A stretch of 64,000 nucleotides of DNA from an uncultured Lachnospiraceae bacterium. Its GTDB lineage: Bacteria > Bacillota > Clostridia > Lachnospirales > Lachnospiraceae. Position 1 is the first letter of the stretch. Each line of letters opens with the position of its first letter. Under the pieces are notes generated by a model. It was not told the origin of the DNA. It saw nothing but the letters and a program-made list of their open reading frames with translations, and made no database searches. Shown in pieces: positions 52,251 to 61,074 of this stretch. The translations under genes were made by a program, and so were the position numbers. The DNA lies in assembly GCA_958402795.1 (NCBI GenBank), contig CATXUX010000018.1, positions 1-64,000 of the forward strand, in the 5' to 3' direction.

Positions 52251-54671
52251 ATGGAAATGGTTCCAATTTATAAAGATCCGGAGTACTCCGTAGAAGAACG
52301 GGTAGAAGACCTGATGTCACGAATGACGACGCAGGAAAAGGTGTGCCAGTTAAGCTGTGCTTACGCTTACGGCGGCGCCGTAGTGAACATGGAGGCGGAA
52401 CTGAAGGATGGAATCGGGCAAATCGGCATGAGTTCAGGAACAATGACACTGGAAGAAAATGCAGAGCTGGTCAATACAGCGCAAGAGTATCTGCTGAAAC
52501 ATACACGGCTTGGAATCCCTGCGATCTTCCATGTAGAGACCCTAAACGGCGGATCTCTGACGGAAGCGACGACATATCCGGTTCCAATCGGACTGGCGGC
52601 GTCATGGAACCCGGAAGAGGTAGAGAAAATGGCAGGACAGATCCGGGATGAAATGACTGCATCCGGGCAGAGTATGGCGTTTGCGCCGGTGCTTGACGTC
52701 GCCAGAGATCCAAGATGGGGACGTATGGGCGAGACATATGGGGAAAGTCCGACCTTGATCTCCGCCATGGGAACCGCATATGTCCGCGGAATTCAGGGAG
52801 AAAATCTGGAAAAGGGTATGGCGGCATGTGCAAAGCATTTCCTCGGATATGCGGCAAGTGAGGGCGGCATGAACATGTCAGGCGCCCACATCGGAGCACG
52901 GGAATTGAGAGAAATCTATGCAAAACCATTTGCGGCGGCGATTCAGGATGCCGGATTAAAAGGCGTGATGAACTGTTATCTGGCGATAGACGGAGAGCCG
53001 GTCACCGGATCCAAAAAGTATCTGACCGGACTGCTTCGGGACGAACTGGGATTTGATGGCGTCGTAGTGTCAGATTACGGCTCGATCGATAAGCTGTGTG
53101 ATGTATTCGGAATCGCGGAAGACAAGGCGAGAGCAGGTGAACTTGCGCTCCGTGCGGGCGTGGATACGGAAACACCCCGGCGGCTTTGTCTGAACGATAC
53201 GTTCGTGGAGCGGCTGGAAAACGGTGAAATTCCAATGGAGATCGTGGACACTGCACTTCGCCGGACGCTGAGGCTGAAGTTCGAACTGGGGTTGTTTGAA
53301 GAGCCATATGCAGATGTGGAGAAGATGAAAGCAGTCTACAGTGATGCCAGTCATAAAAAGACGGCATATCAGCTTGCATGCGAGAGTATGACGTTATTAA
53401 AAAATGACGGACAGATTCTTCCGCTGAAGGAGAAAAAAACGATTGCGGTGATCGGACCGGGCGCGGGAAATTACCGTGCACTGTTCGGCGGCTATACGTA
53501 TCCGGCATTTTATGAAGGAATGCGCGCAATGCTGTCCGGACTAAGCAAAAGCATGGGACTTCAGGGCGTAGACGCACAGGACGCACAGCGGGCGTATCTG
53601 GAAGCGCGTCTGGCACAGATGCCGGAAGTAGAGCAATTGATCAAAGAGCATTATCCGGGAGTGAAAACCGTATATGAAGCAATCCGGGATACCGCGGCAG
53701 AGGACTTCCGTGATGTGGAGGTGCGGTATGCCGAAGGCTGCGGCTATCTTGATCCGGACCGCTCTGGGTTTGAGGAGGCATGCAGGCTGGCCAAAAGCAG
53801 TGACGTCGTATTGTTTGTATGTGGCGGACGGAACGGATCCGGTGCAGGATGTACGATGGGCGAAAATGTGGACACCAGTCAGATTGGTCTGCCGGGGGTA
53901 CAGGAAGAACTGGCGGATGCGTTGTTCCAAACGGAAACTCCCGTGGTGATCGTCCATATGGACGGAAAACCGTTGTCGGGAGTGCAGGTAAACACACAGG
54001 CGGCGGCAGTGCTGGAGGCATGGCATCCGGGGCAGATGGGCGCACAGGCAATTGCAGATACCTTGTTCGGGAAAAACAACCCCTGCGGAAAGCTTCCGGT
54101 AACGGCAGTCCGCCATGCAGGCCAGATTCCGGTGTATGTAGAGCAGCACAGAGGTAGCGGCGTATCGGGAAGAGGACTGGGAAATAATAGTATTACACAG
54201 GGATATGTAGAGGAACCGGGATTCCCGCTGTATCCGTTTGGATTCGGACTGTCGTATACCACATTTGCAATCACGGACTGCCGGATGTCTGACCGCGAGA
54301 TATCTTCAGGAGGGCGCACGACGGTCACATGCCGGGTATCGAATACAGGAAAGACAGATGGAGCTGCGATCGTGCAGTTATATTTTACAGATAAACAGGC
54401 GCTTGTTACAAGACCGCAGAAAGAACTGGCAGGGTTTCTTCGGATTCCGCTGAAGGCAGGAGAGAGTAAAGAAGCAGAATTTGTGTTCTGTGCAGATCAA
54501 AGCGCGTATATGGATCCCGACGGAAACTGGAGAGTCGAGAGCGGAGAGGTGGAACTCTTGCTCGGCGATTCCTCAGAAGAACTGCAGTCTGCCGGTACGG
54601 CCCGGATCCGTGATACAAAGATATTAGAAAAAGGCAGGCGGACATATTTTAGTTCAGCAGATGTGAAATAA
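52251..54671 (+). CDS. GH3-family beta-glycosidase
   Basis: 806-residue, three-domain GH3 enzyme, predicted beta-glucosidase or beta-xylosidase. N-terminal barrel with FAPVLDVARDPRWGRMGETYGES near 144-166, KHFLGYA near 205, and nucleophile Asp275 in VVSDYGSID. The alpha/beta sandwich carries LLKNDGQILPLK near 383, and a fibronectin-III-like domain ends the protein (YPFGFGLSYTTF near 662). No signal peptide. AAGGAGG precedes ATG 52251. It is first in an operon of at least eight genes including a symporter, so it likely acts on the imported substrate. Confidence 0.93.
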   Translation: MEMVPIYKDPEYSVEERVEDLMSRMTTQEKVCQLSCAYAYGGAVVNMEAELKDGIGQIGMSSGTMTLEENAELVNTAQEYLLKHTRLGIPAIFHVETLNGGSLTEATTYPVPIGLAASWNPEEVEKMAGQIRDEMTASGQSMAFAPVLDVARDPRWGRMGETYGESPTLISAMGTAYVRGIQGENLEKGMAACAKHFLGYAASEGGMNMSGAHIGARELREIYAKPFAAAIQDAGLKGVMNCYLAIDGEPVTGSKKYLTGLLRDELGFDGVVVSDYGSIDKLCDVFGIAEDKARAGELALRAGVDTETPRRLCLNDTFVERLENGEIPMEIVDTALRRTLRLKFELGLFEEPYADVEKMKAVYSDASHKKTAYQLACESMTLLKNDGQILPLKEKKTIAVIGPGAGNYRALFGGYTYPAFYEGMRAMLSGLSKSMGLQGVDAQDAQRAYLEARLAQMPEVEQLIKEHYPGVKTVYEAIRDTAAEDFRDVEVRYAEGCGYLDPDRSGFEEACRLAKSSDVVLFVCGGRNGSGAGCTMGENVDTSQIGLPGVQEELADALFQTETPVVIVHMDGKPLSGVQVNTQAAAVLEAWHPGQMGAQAIADTLFGKNNPCGKLPVTAVRHAGQIPVYVEQHRGSGVSGRGLGNNSITQGYVEEPGFPLYPFGFGLSYTTFAITDCRMSDREISSGGRTTVTCRVSNTGKTDGAAIVQLYFTDKQALVTRPQKELAGFLRIPLKAGESKEAEFVFCADQSAYMDPDGNWRVESGEVELLLGDSSEELQSAGTARIRDTKILEKGRRTYFSSADVK

Positions 54672-54683
54672 AAAATAGAAATG

Positions 54684-54701
54684 AAGCATAGAAACATGCT
54701 T
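54684..54701 (+). other. Short stem-loop between GH3 and GPH genes
   Basis: AAGCAT and ATGCTT arms (54684-54689, 54696-54701) with a 6-base loop lie just before the ribosome site of the symporter. It may lower transporter expression relative to GH3 or cap a processed mRNA end; too weak to be a clear terminator. Confidence 0.3.
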
Positions 54702-54720
54702 TATTTGTGGGAGGTTAATC

Positions 54721-56109
54721 ATGGCAAAAGAGAAAAAGCAAAAACAAAAAGATCCGAACAAGCTCGGTGTAGGACGTTTACTTGCATGGAAGAGTTCGGA
54801 CGTGGCACAGGCGGGAATCCAGGCGATCGTGATCGGATATCTGACGCTGTACTGTACAGATACATTGGGAATCAACCCGGCGCTGGTGGGAACGCTTCTG
54901 CTGGCAAGTAAGATCATCGATGCATTTACCGATGTCTTTGCCGGATGGCTGGTGGACAATACCCACACGCGTTTCGGAAAAGGAAGAACCTATGAATTGT
55001 GTATCGTGGGCGTGACACTCTGCTCCATCGCACTGTTTTCGGCAAGTCCCGAGTGGTCGCAGTTCTTCAAATGCGCATGGATCTTCGTGATGTACACGAT
55101 GGTATTTTCCATCTTTACCACACTTCGCGGGGCGGCAGGAACACCGTATACGATCCGTGCATTCAGCAACAATCAGGTGCTGATCACAAAAGTAGCTTCT
55201 TACGGCGGGATCATTACAATGGCAGCTTCCATCGCGATCAACGTTGCATTTCCGATCGTGATGAGCCGTCTGGCAACCAGCGCGTCCGGGTGGACGGCAA
55301 CCATTGCGATCTTCGCGATTCCGCTGACACTGATCGGCGTGCTCAGGTTCTTCCTGATCAAAGAGGACCCGTCGGTAGATGCCGGAAACCAGTATCAGAA
55401 AGTATCTCTCAAAGAGATCTTTACCATGTTCAAAGTCAATAAGTATGTATGGCTGTTTGCCTGCATCATGCTCTGCTACAACATCATGACGGCGATCGGA
55501 GCAGGCACTTACTATTTCAAATGGGTTATAGGGGATGTGTCAATGATGTCTCTGGTATCCATGTTTTCCGTCATCACACTGCCGCTGATGTTTACGTTCC
55601 CGGCGATCATGAAAAAAATCGGTACGATGGGCGACATGGTAACGAGCTTCTGCGTGATCGGAATCGTAGGATATGTGATCGTATTTTTCTCCAATGACTG
55701 GATGCCGGGCGTGCTGGTGGGCGGAATGATCGGTGCGATCGCGACTCTGCCGCTTGCGTATTATGGAGTCCTCTTCATTATGAAGTGCTGTACATACAAT
55801 GAGATGCAGGGACTGCCGAGAATGGACGGCTCTTCCGCAATTCTGTCGAACTTTACCAGCAAGGTCGGTTCTGCGCTTGGTTCTGCGATCACCGGCGTAC
55901 TGCTGGGAGCAGCCGGATATCTGACCGGAGAATCCGTAACCGTGCAGCCGGACAGCGCGATCCTGATGATCCGTGTTCTGTATGCGATCGTACCGGTCGT
56001 TGCACTTGTGATCATCGCGGTATGCTGTAAGAAATTTGCCGTACTGGAAAAACAGATTCCGGCATGGGAAGAAAAACGGAAGAAACAGATGGAGGAGAAA
56101 GAAGCATGA
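54721..56109 (+). CDS. GPH-family glycoside:cation symporter (3)
   Basis: 462-residue permease with about twelve membrane helices and the GPH loop IIDAFTDVFAGWLVDNTHTRFGKGRTYE near residues 61-88. It is a close paralogue of the 37408-38814 symporter and a distant one of the 31392-32879 symporter. GGGAGGTTAATC precedes the ATG. Its stop overlaps the start of the GH1 gene (ATGA), coupling uptake and hydrolysis. Confidence 0.92.
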   Translation: MAKEKKQKQKDPNKLGVGRLLAWKSSDVAQAGIQAIVIGYLTLYCTDTLGINPALVGTLLLASKIIDAFTDVFAGWLVDNTHTRFGKGRTYELCIVGVTLCSIALFSASPEWSQFFKCAWIFVMYTMVFSIFTTLRGAAGTPYTIRAFSNNQVLITKVASYGGIITMAASIAINVAFPIVMSRLATSASGWTATIAIFAIPLTLIGVLRFFLIKEDPSVDAGNQYQKVSLKEIFTMFKVNKYVWLFACIMLCYNIMTAIGAGTYYFKWVIGDVSMMSLVSMFSVITLPLMFTFPAIMKKIGTMGDMVTSFCVIGIVGYVIVFFSNDWMPGVLVGGMIGAIATLPLAYYGVLFIMKCCTYNEMQGLPRMDGSSAILSNFTSKVGSALGSAITGVLLGAAGYLTGESVTVQPDSAILMIRVLYAIVPVVALVIIAVCCKKFAVLEKQIPAWEEKRKKQMEEKEA

Positions 56110-57380
56110 AAAAATTTGACAAGGGTTTTCTGCTTGGTGCGTCGACTGCGGCGCATCAGGTAGAAGGAAATAATACACACAGCGATTTCTGGGCAATGGA
56201 GCAGATGGAATATTCCAGTTTTGACGAACCTTCCTTAGATGCGGTCGACCATTACCATCATTTTAAAGAGGATATTGATCTGATGGCAGAGGCGGGACTG
56301 AACGCGTACCGCTTTTCCATCGAATGGGCGAGAATTGAACCGGAACATGGAAAATTTGATGAATCTGAAATCGCACATTACCGGGAAGTGCTGGAGTACT
56401 GCCGGGAAAAGGGAATCGAGCCGGTCGTGACCATGCATCATTTTTCTTCACCAAAGTGGCTGATTGAAGAAGGCGGCTGGGAAAATGAGGAAACAATCGG
56501 AAAGTTTGCAGACTACTGTGCGTACACGGTGAGACAGCTTGGCTCGCTGATGCAGTATGTATGTACGATCAACGAAGCAAATATGGGAATCCAGATGGCT
56601 GCGATCACCGCACGCTATGCCAAAATGATGCAGAGCAGCGAGAACTCCAATCTTCAGGTCGGGGTAAATCTGGGCGGAAATGCATTTGCAGAGCGGATGC
56701 AGAAGCAGGCGGAAGAAAATCAAAAGGTGTTTGGAACCGTGAAACCGGAAACTTTTTTGAGCGGCAGGACAAAAGCAGGCGATGAGATTATTATGCAGGC
56801 ACATCAGGCGGCCAAGACGGCAATGAAACAAATCTGCCCGGAACTGAAAGTAGGTCTCACGTTATCGCTGCATGATATTCAGCCGCTGCCGGGCGGAGAA
56901 GCGCTGGCAAAGAAAGAGTGGGAAGAGGAATTCCTGCACTATCTCCCGTATCTCAGAGAAGATGACTTTTTTGGCCTTCAGAACTACACGAGAACCTTGA
57001 TCGGCAAAGAAGGGACGCTTCCGGTTCCGAAAGGGACGGAGACCACGCAGATGGGATATGAATTTTATCCGCAGGCGCTCGGTCATGTGATCCGCACCGT
57101 ATATCAGGAATTGAAGCTGCCGATTCTCGTAACAGAGAACGGAATCGGAACAGCAGATGATAAGAGAAGAATTGCATTTATCGAAGAAGCACTCAAAGGA
57201 GTGGCAGAGTGTAAGGAGGATAAGATTCCGGTCATCGGATATCTGCACTGGTCGCTTCTGGATAACTTTGAATGGCAGAAAGGATTTTCCAGAACATTCG
57301 GACTGATCGCGGTGGACAGGACAACACAGAAGCGCTATCCGAAAGAGAGTCTGGGATATCTGGGGCAGTTTTGCAGCTAA
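56106..57380 (+). CDS. GH1-family beta-glucosidase
   Basis: 424-residue (beta/alpha)8-barrel enzyme predicted to release beta-glucose or beta-galactose from the imported glycoside; there is no phospho-beta-glucosidase context because uptake is by symport, not PTS. N-terminal FLLGASTAAHQVEG is the GH1 signature. The acid/base is Glu157 in CTINEAN; the usual NEP is NEA here. The nucleophile is Glu344 in VTENGIG, and WSLLDNFEWQKGF near 381 is also typical. ATG 56106 overlaps the symporter stop. The protein is slightly shorter than the usual 440-480 residues. No signal peptide. Confidence 0.92.
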   Translation: MKKFDKGFLLGASTAAHQVEGNNTHSDFWAMEQMEYSSFDEPSLDAVDHYHHFKEDIDLMAEAGLNAYRFSIEWARIEPEHGKFDESEIAHYREVLEYCREKGIEPVVTMHHFSSPKWLIEEGGWENEETIGKFADYCAYTVRQLGSLMQYVCTINEANMGIQMAAITARYAKMMQSSENSNLQVGVNLGGNAFAERMQKQAEENQKVFGTVKPETFLSGRTKAGDEIIMQAHQAAKTAMKQICPELKVGLTLSLHDIQPLPGGEALAKKEWEEEFLHYLPYLREDDFFGLQNYTRTLIGKEGTLPVPKGTETTQMGYEFYPQALGHVIRTVYQELKLPILVTENGIGTADDKRRIAFIEEALKGVAECKEDKIPVIGYLHWSLLDNFEWQKGFSRTFGLIAVDRTTQKRYPKESLGYLGQFCS

Positions 57381-57417
57381 CACAATCGGGTTGGACAAAA
57401 AAGAGGATGTGATAAGT

Positions 57418-59001
57418 ATGGAAAAGATACAGCTTGGAAGGATTTTCACAGACGGTATGATACTTCAATGTGAAAAGCCTGTAAAAATATGGGGAAGCAG
57501 TCAGGAGAAGACGGAACTCCCCGTTTTGATAAATGGAACGGAGATCAAACGGATATGTGTGGACAAAGGAGCGTTCTCCTTTGTCCTGCCTCCGCAGGAA
57601 GCGCAGGAGAATGCCGTACTTCAAATCGGAGATCTGATCCTAAGGAACGTGGATTTTGGAGAAGTATTTCTTGCCGGAGGGCAGTCCAATATGGAATTTC
57701 TTCTGAAATACGATGTATCTCTGGAGAAAGAATTGGAACATGCGGAAGATGCGCACCTTAGGTATTATGAAGTCGGAAAGTACCAGTTTTTGGGAGAACG
57801 CGAGGAAGGCATCGTATCCGATCCGGACTGGGACTGCTGGAAAACAGGCAGCAGGGAGAACATCCCACAGTTCAGTGCAGTGGCATGGCATTTCGCGAAG
57901 GAAATGAGGAAAACGTTTCGAATTCCGGTTGGGATCGTAAGCTGCAATTATGGGGGAACAACGGCTTCTTCCTGGATGGATCCGGCAGAATTGACAGGCG
58001 AGCTGGCAGTTTACAGAACGGAGTATGAAGAGAAGACGAAGAACCTGGATATGGAAGAATACCTGAAAATGAACCGTATGCTCCGGGCGGGCATGGCGTC
58101 TCCCGAGTCTAAAAAAGTGATGTCGGCGATTCTCTACGGCGGAGAAAAGTTAAAGGCAATGATGGCGGAAATGCAGCAGAGTATGAAGATACAGGGCGAA
58201 GGGCAGCAGAATGCAGGAACGTCAGCTTCCGAGACCTCTGAGGACGCAGTTCAAAAGGGAAGAGCGATGATGCAGATGACGGGACCGCATGACAAGAACC
58301 GGCCGGGCGGACTTTATGAGTCCATGCTTTCGGAGGTAAGCGGTTATGGAATCCGGGGAGTCCTCTGGTATCAGGGTGAGACGGATGAAATACATCCCCA
58401 TATCTATGTACAGCTTATGGGTGCGATGATCCGGTGCTGGCGGCGAGACTGGGGAGAGGAACTTCCGTTTTTTGCCGTGCAGCTTGCGCCCTATGGAACA
58501 TGGATGGGAAGCAACGGTGAAAAGTTTCCGATCCTGCGCAGGCAGCAGGAGATTGCGGTACAGACAGAAAAGGACGTCTTTTTGATTTCTTCTTCCGATG
58601 TGGGCGATGCATCTGACATACATCCAAAACAAAAAGAACCCATCGGACACCGGCTCGCACTGGCTGTGAGAAGTGAGATATTCGGTGAACCGGTGCAGTG
58701 GAAAGCGCCGAAGCTGGTGCAGGGAGAACAGGTAAACGGAAGACTCGCACTGCAGTTCGATCATGCGGACGGCATGTATGTAAACGGAGAAAGCGTACAG
58801 GATCTTCACATTTTTGCAGATGGAAAAGAGCTGGAAATTACCGGATTCGAAGTGCAGGGTTCCGAATTATTGCTGGAAATCCCGGAGATCTGTAAAGAAA
58901 CAAAAATAAATGTAGAATATGCCTGCACCGGATATTATGAGGTCAATCTTTATAATCAGGCAGGAATCCCGGCGATGCCTGCGTCGATCTCTGTCAGATG
59001 A
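57418..59001 (+). CDS. Sialate O-acetylesterase-like SGNH carbohydrate esterase
   Basis: 527-residue protein of the SASA/DUF303 family; most bacterial members near plant-glycan enzymes are taken as acetyl esterases. Oligonucleotide-binding-like N-terminal domain, then nucleophile Ser90 in GGQSNMEF, the GVLWYQGETDE block near 318 and the Asp400/His402 pair in ASDIHPKQ. I start it at ATG 57418 after AAGAGGATG rather than at the in-frame TTG 57391. A Met/Gln/Glu-rich stretch (about residues 215-300) interrupts the catalytic region. Cytoplasmic, no signal peptide. Likely removes acetyl groups before or between glycosidase steps. Confidence 0.85.
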   Translation: MEKIQLGRIFTDGMILQCEKPVKIWGSSQEKTELPVLINGTEIKRICVDKGAFSFVLPPQEAQENAVLQIGDLILRNVDFGEVFLAGGQSNMEFLLKYDVSLEKELEHAEDAHLRYYEVGKYQFLGEREEGIVSDPDWDCWKTGSRENIPQFSAVAWHFAKEMRKTFRIPVGIVSCNYGGTTASSWMDPAELTGELAVYRTEYEEKTKNLDMEEYLKMNRMLRAGMASPESKKVMSAILYGGEKLKAMMAEMQQSMKIQGEGQQNAGTSASETSEDAVQKGRAMMQMTGPHDKNRPGGLYESMLSEVSGYGIRGVLWYQGETDEIHPHIYVQLMGAMIRCWRRDWGEELPFFAVQLAPYGTWMGSNGEKFPILRRQQEIAVQTEKDVFLISSSDVGDASDIHPKQKEPIGHRLALAVRSEIFGEPVQWKAPKLVQGEQVNGRLALQFDHADGMYVNGESVQDLHIFADGKELEITGFEVQGSELLLEIPEICKETKINVEYACTGYYEVNLYNQAGIPAMPASISVR

Positions 59002-59041
59002 CAGAACAATATTTGTTAAGTGATAGAAGTGAGGAAATAGT

Positions 59042-60031
59042 ATGAAAATTGAAAGAATGAATCTGACAGCAGAACAGGTAACTTTAACGGCATATCTTCT
59101 GGATGAATCCGAAGAAATGGAAAACGCAAAAGTGCGTCCGGCAGTATTGGTGTGTCCGGGCGGAGGATATCAAATGTGCTCTGACCGGGAGGCAGAGCCG
59201 GTTGCGATGGCATTCCTTGCAGAAGGTTATCACGCATTTGTCCTGCGATATTCTTTGAATGAGCAGGCACGGTTCCCGCAGCCTTTACGGGATGCAGAGG
59301 AGGCGCTGGCATTGATCCGGATGCGCGCAGAGGAGTGGAACGTAAATCCTGAGAAAATTGCAGCCTGCGGCTTCTCGGCGGGGGGACATCTGGCTGCCTG
59401 CCTTGGAACAATGGGAAAAGAAAGACCGAATGCTATGATTCTGGGGTATCCGGTAATCCGTCATATCCCCGGTCCGGTTCTGCCCTATGAGATTCCGTCG
59501 GCGGCAGAGGCTGTGGATGCGATGACGCCGCCGGCATTTTTGTTCGCGGCTCAGAATGACATTGTAGTGCCGGTGGAACATTCTCTGAGTTTTGCATCAG
59601 CTTTAAGCGCAAATCAGATTCCGTTTGCACTGCATATCTTTCAAAACGGAGGACATGGATTTGCCTTGTCGAAAGGTATGACCGGCTCCGGGAAAAAGAC
59701 AATGCTTGATCCGGAGACGAGAAAATGGTTTCCGCTGTGTATTGCGTGGCTGGAGGAACTGGGATTCGGATTCCCGGCGGAAAGTGCGGATGATCTGATT
59801 GAAAAGACGGGGGGATACAGCGTGGATCTTCCGTTTGGAATCCTCTGGAAAAATCCGGCGTGCCGGGAGATGATCGTATCTTTGATGCCGCAGATGGAGA
59901 ATGTACCGGGACTGGATTCCATTACCGATGTTTCCTTCCGCAAAATGCTGGGATATTCGCAGGATCTGCCGGAGGGGATGATCGATCAAATCGATGAGAA
60001 ATTGAGGCATATTCCAATTGAGAATTCATGA
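59042..60031 (+). CDS. Alpha/beta-hydrolase esterase (BD-FAE/acetyl-xylan-esterase-like) with C-terminal helical domain
   Basis: 329-residue esterase. VCPGGGYQMCSDREAEPVAM near residues 37-56 forms the oxyanion region, Ser112 sits in GFSAGGHLA, a candidate Asp lies in AAQNDIVVPVE near 179, and the catalytic His in QNGGHGF near 204. This fits small-ester carbohydrate esterases grouped around BD-FAE. From residue 259 the protein carries an extra helical domain (YSVDLPFGILWKNPACREMI ... MIDQIDEKLRHI) that resembles the tails of the tannase, both GH78 enzymes and a GH2. The gene sits 40 bp after the acetylesterase gene. Confidence 0.85.
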   Translation: MKIERMNLTAEQVTLTAYLLDESEEMENAKVRPAVLVCPGGGYQMCSDREAEPVAMAFLAEGYHAFVLRYSLNEQARFPQPLRDAEEALALIRMRAEEWNVNPEKIAACGFSAGGHLAACLGTMGKERPNAMILGYPVIRHIPGPVLPYEIPSAAEAVDAMTPPAFLFAAQNDIVVPVEHSLSFASALSANQIPFALHIFQNGGHGFALSKGMTGSGKKTMLDPETRKWFPLCIAWLEELGFGFPAESADDLIEKTGGYSVDLPFGILWKNPACREMIVSLMPQMENVPGLDSITDVSFRKMLGYSQDLPEGMIDQIDEKLRHIPIENS

Positions 60032-60043
60032 GAGGTGTATCGT

Positions 60044-61015
60044 ATGAAAAGAGAAGAAGTATTAAAAAGACTGGGATTTTCCGTTCCGGAAGGGAAGAAA
60101 AAACGTGTCATTATCCATTCGGATATCGCTGCGGAGGCAGATGATCAGTTTGCAATTGTGCATCATCTTCTGACTCCTTCCGAACATGTAGTAGGAATCA
60201 TTGCGGCGAATTTTGAGTGGCGGTTCCGTACCATTCCGGCACTTAAGTCACAGCGGCTTCAGAGTATGGAAAAGAGTTATGAAGAAGGAAAGCGCCTGCT
60301 TGCGCTGATGGATATAGACGACGTACCGTTGTATAAAGGTGCGGCGGATTATATTGCCGATAAAACTGCACTTCCGGTCAGCGAAGGATCGGAATTCATT
60401 ATAAAAGAAGCCATGCGCGACTGCGGGGAGCCGCTTTATATTGCACTTCAGGGAACCTTGACGGATCTGGCGGTGGCGTATCTGTGCAGACCAGAAATCG
60501 CAGAGCGGATCACGGCGGCAATCTGGATCGGCGGGGGTGCTTATCCGGCGGGTGGACAGGAATCTAACCTGCAGCAGGACATTTATGCGGCGCAGGTGTT
60601 ATTTGACTCCCCGATGCAGATCTGGCAGGTTCCGCAAAATGTCTATGCCGGGATGAATATTTCCTTTGCAGAACTGGTTCAGAAGGTGAAGCCATACGGG
60701 AAAATCGGCGCTCATCTTTGTGAGACGATGTTTGCAGTCAATGACTGGTATGGAAAGTACGCTCCGCAGATATCGTTCCCACATGGAGAAATGTGGTCCA
60801 TCGGCGACCAGCCGACAGTGGCGGCGCTTTTGGAAAATGAAGCAGGAAAAAACTGGCACAGACAAAAGGCGCCCCGGATTGAAGATGATATGTCCTACAG
60901 TGAAAATCCGGAGGGAAAAGAAATCTGGGTGTTTGATGGAATCGACCGGCGGTTCTTGATGGAAGATTTCTTTGCCAAAATGGAACTTGCATACAATGAG
61001 AACCGGAAAAAGTAG
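60044..61015 (+). CDS. Nucleoside-hydrolase-like protein (DUF1593/Sde182 NH-like)
   Basis: 323-residue protein of the inosine-uridine nucleoside hydrolase fold. The N-terminal metal site reads HSDIAAEADDQFAIVHHLL, closer to the DUF1593-type pattern (TDI..E.DDQ) than to the classic DTDxGxDD motif of ribonucleoside hydrolases; the middle Asp is absent. Other family-like parts are IALQGTLTDLAVAY near 140 and WIGGGAYPAGG near 169. ATG 60044 is preceded by AGAGGTG. Within a glycosidase operon it may cleave an N- or O-glycosidic bond of a riboside-like or other furanoside product; this is inference. Confidence 0.72.
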   Translation: MKREEVLKRLGFSVPEGKKKRVIIHSDIAAEADDQFAIVHHLLTPSEHVVGIIAANFEWRFRTIPALKSQRLQSMEKSYEEGKRLLALMDIDDVPLYKGAADYIADKTALPVSEGSEFIIKEAMRDCGEPLYIALQGTLTDLAVAYLCRPEIAERITAAIWIGGGAYPAGGQESNLQQDIYAAQVLFDSPMQIWQVPQNVYAGMNISFAELVQKVKPYGKIGAHLCETMFAVNDWYGKYAPQISFPHGEMWSIGDQPTVAALLENEAGKNWHRQKAPRIEDDMSYSENPEGKEIWVFDGIDRRFLMEDFFAKMELAYNENRKK

Positions 61016-61063
61016 AAGAATAGAAAAAGCAGAAGAACAGAAAAAACAGAAGAATTGAAACTA
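61013..61063 (+). repeat. Purine-rich 17-bp repeat between nucleoside-hydrolase-like and GH43 genes
   Basis: AGAAGAA recurs at 61014, 61031 and 61048, a 17-bp period with A-rich filler, covering the whole 59-bp gap up to the AGGAGGAG site. Confidence 0.6.
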
Positions 61064-61074
61064 GGAGGAGCGAG

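Noticed and set aside
60044..61015. Calling the nucleoside-hydrolase-like gene rihA/B/C
   Set aside because: The metal motif differs from true ribonucleoside hydrolases and the context is glycoside use, so a specific symbol would mislead.
61013..61063. CRISPR-like array
   Set aside because: Three purine-rich 17-bp copies with no unique spacers; simple repeat only.
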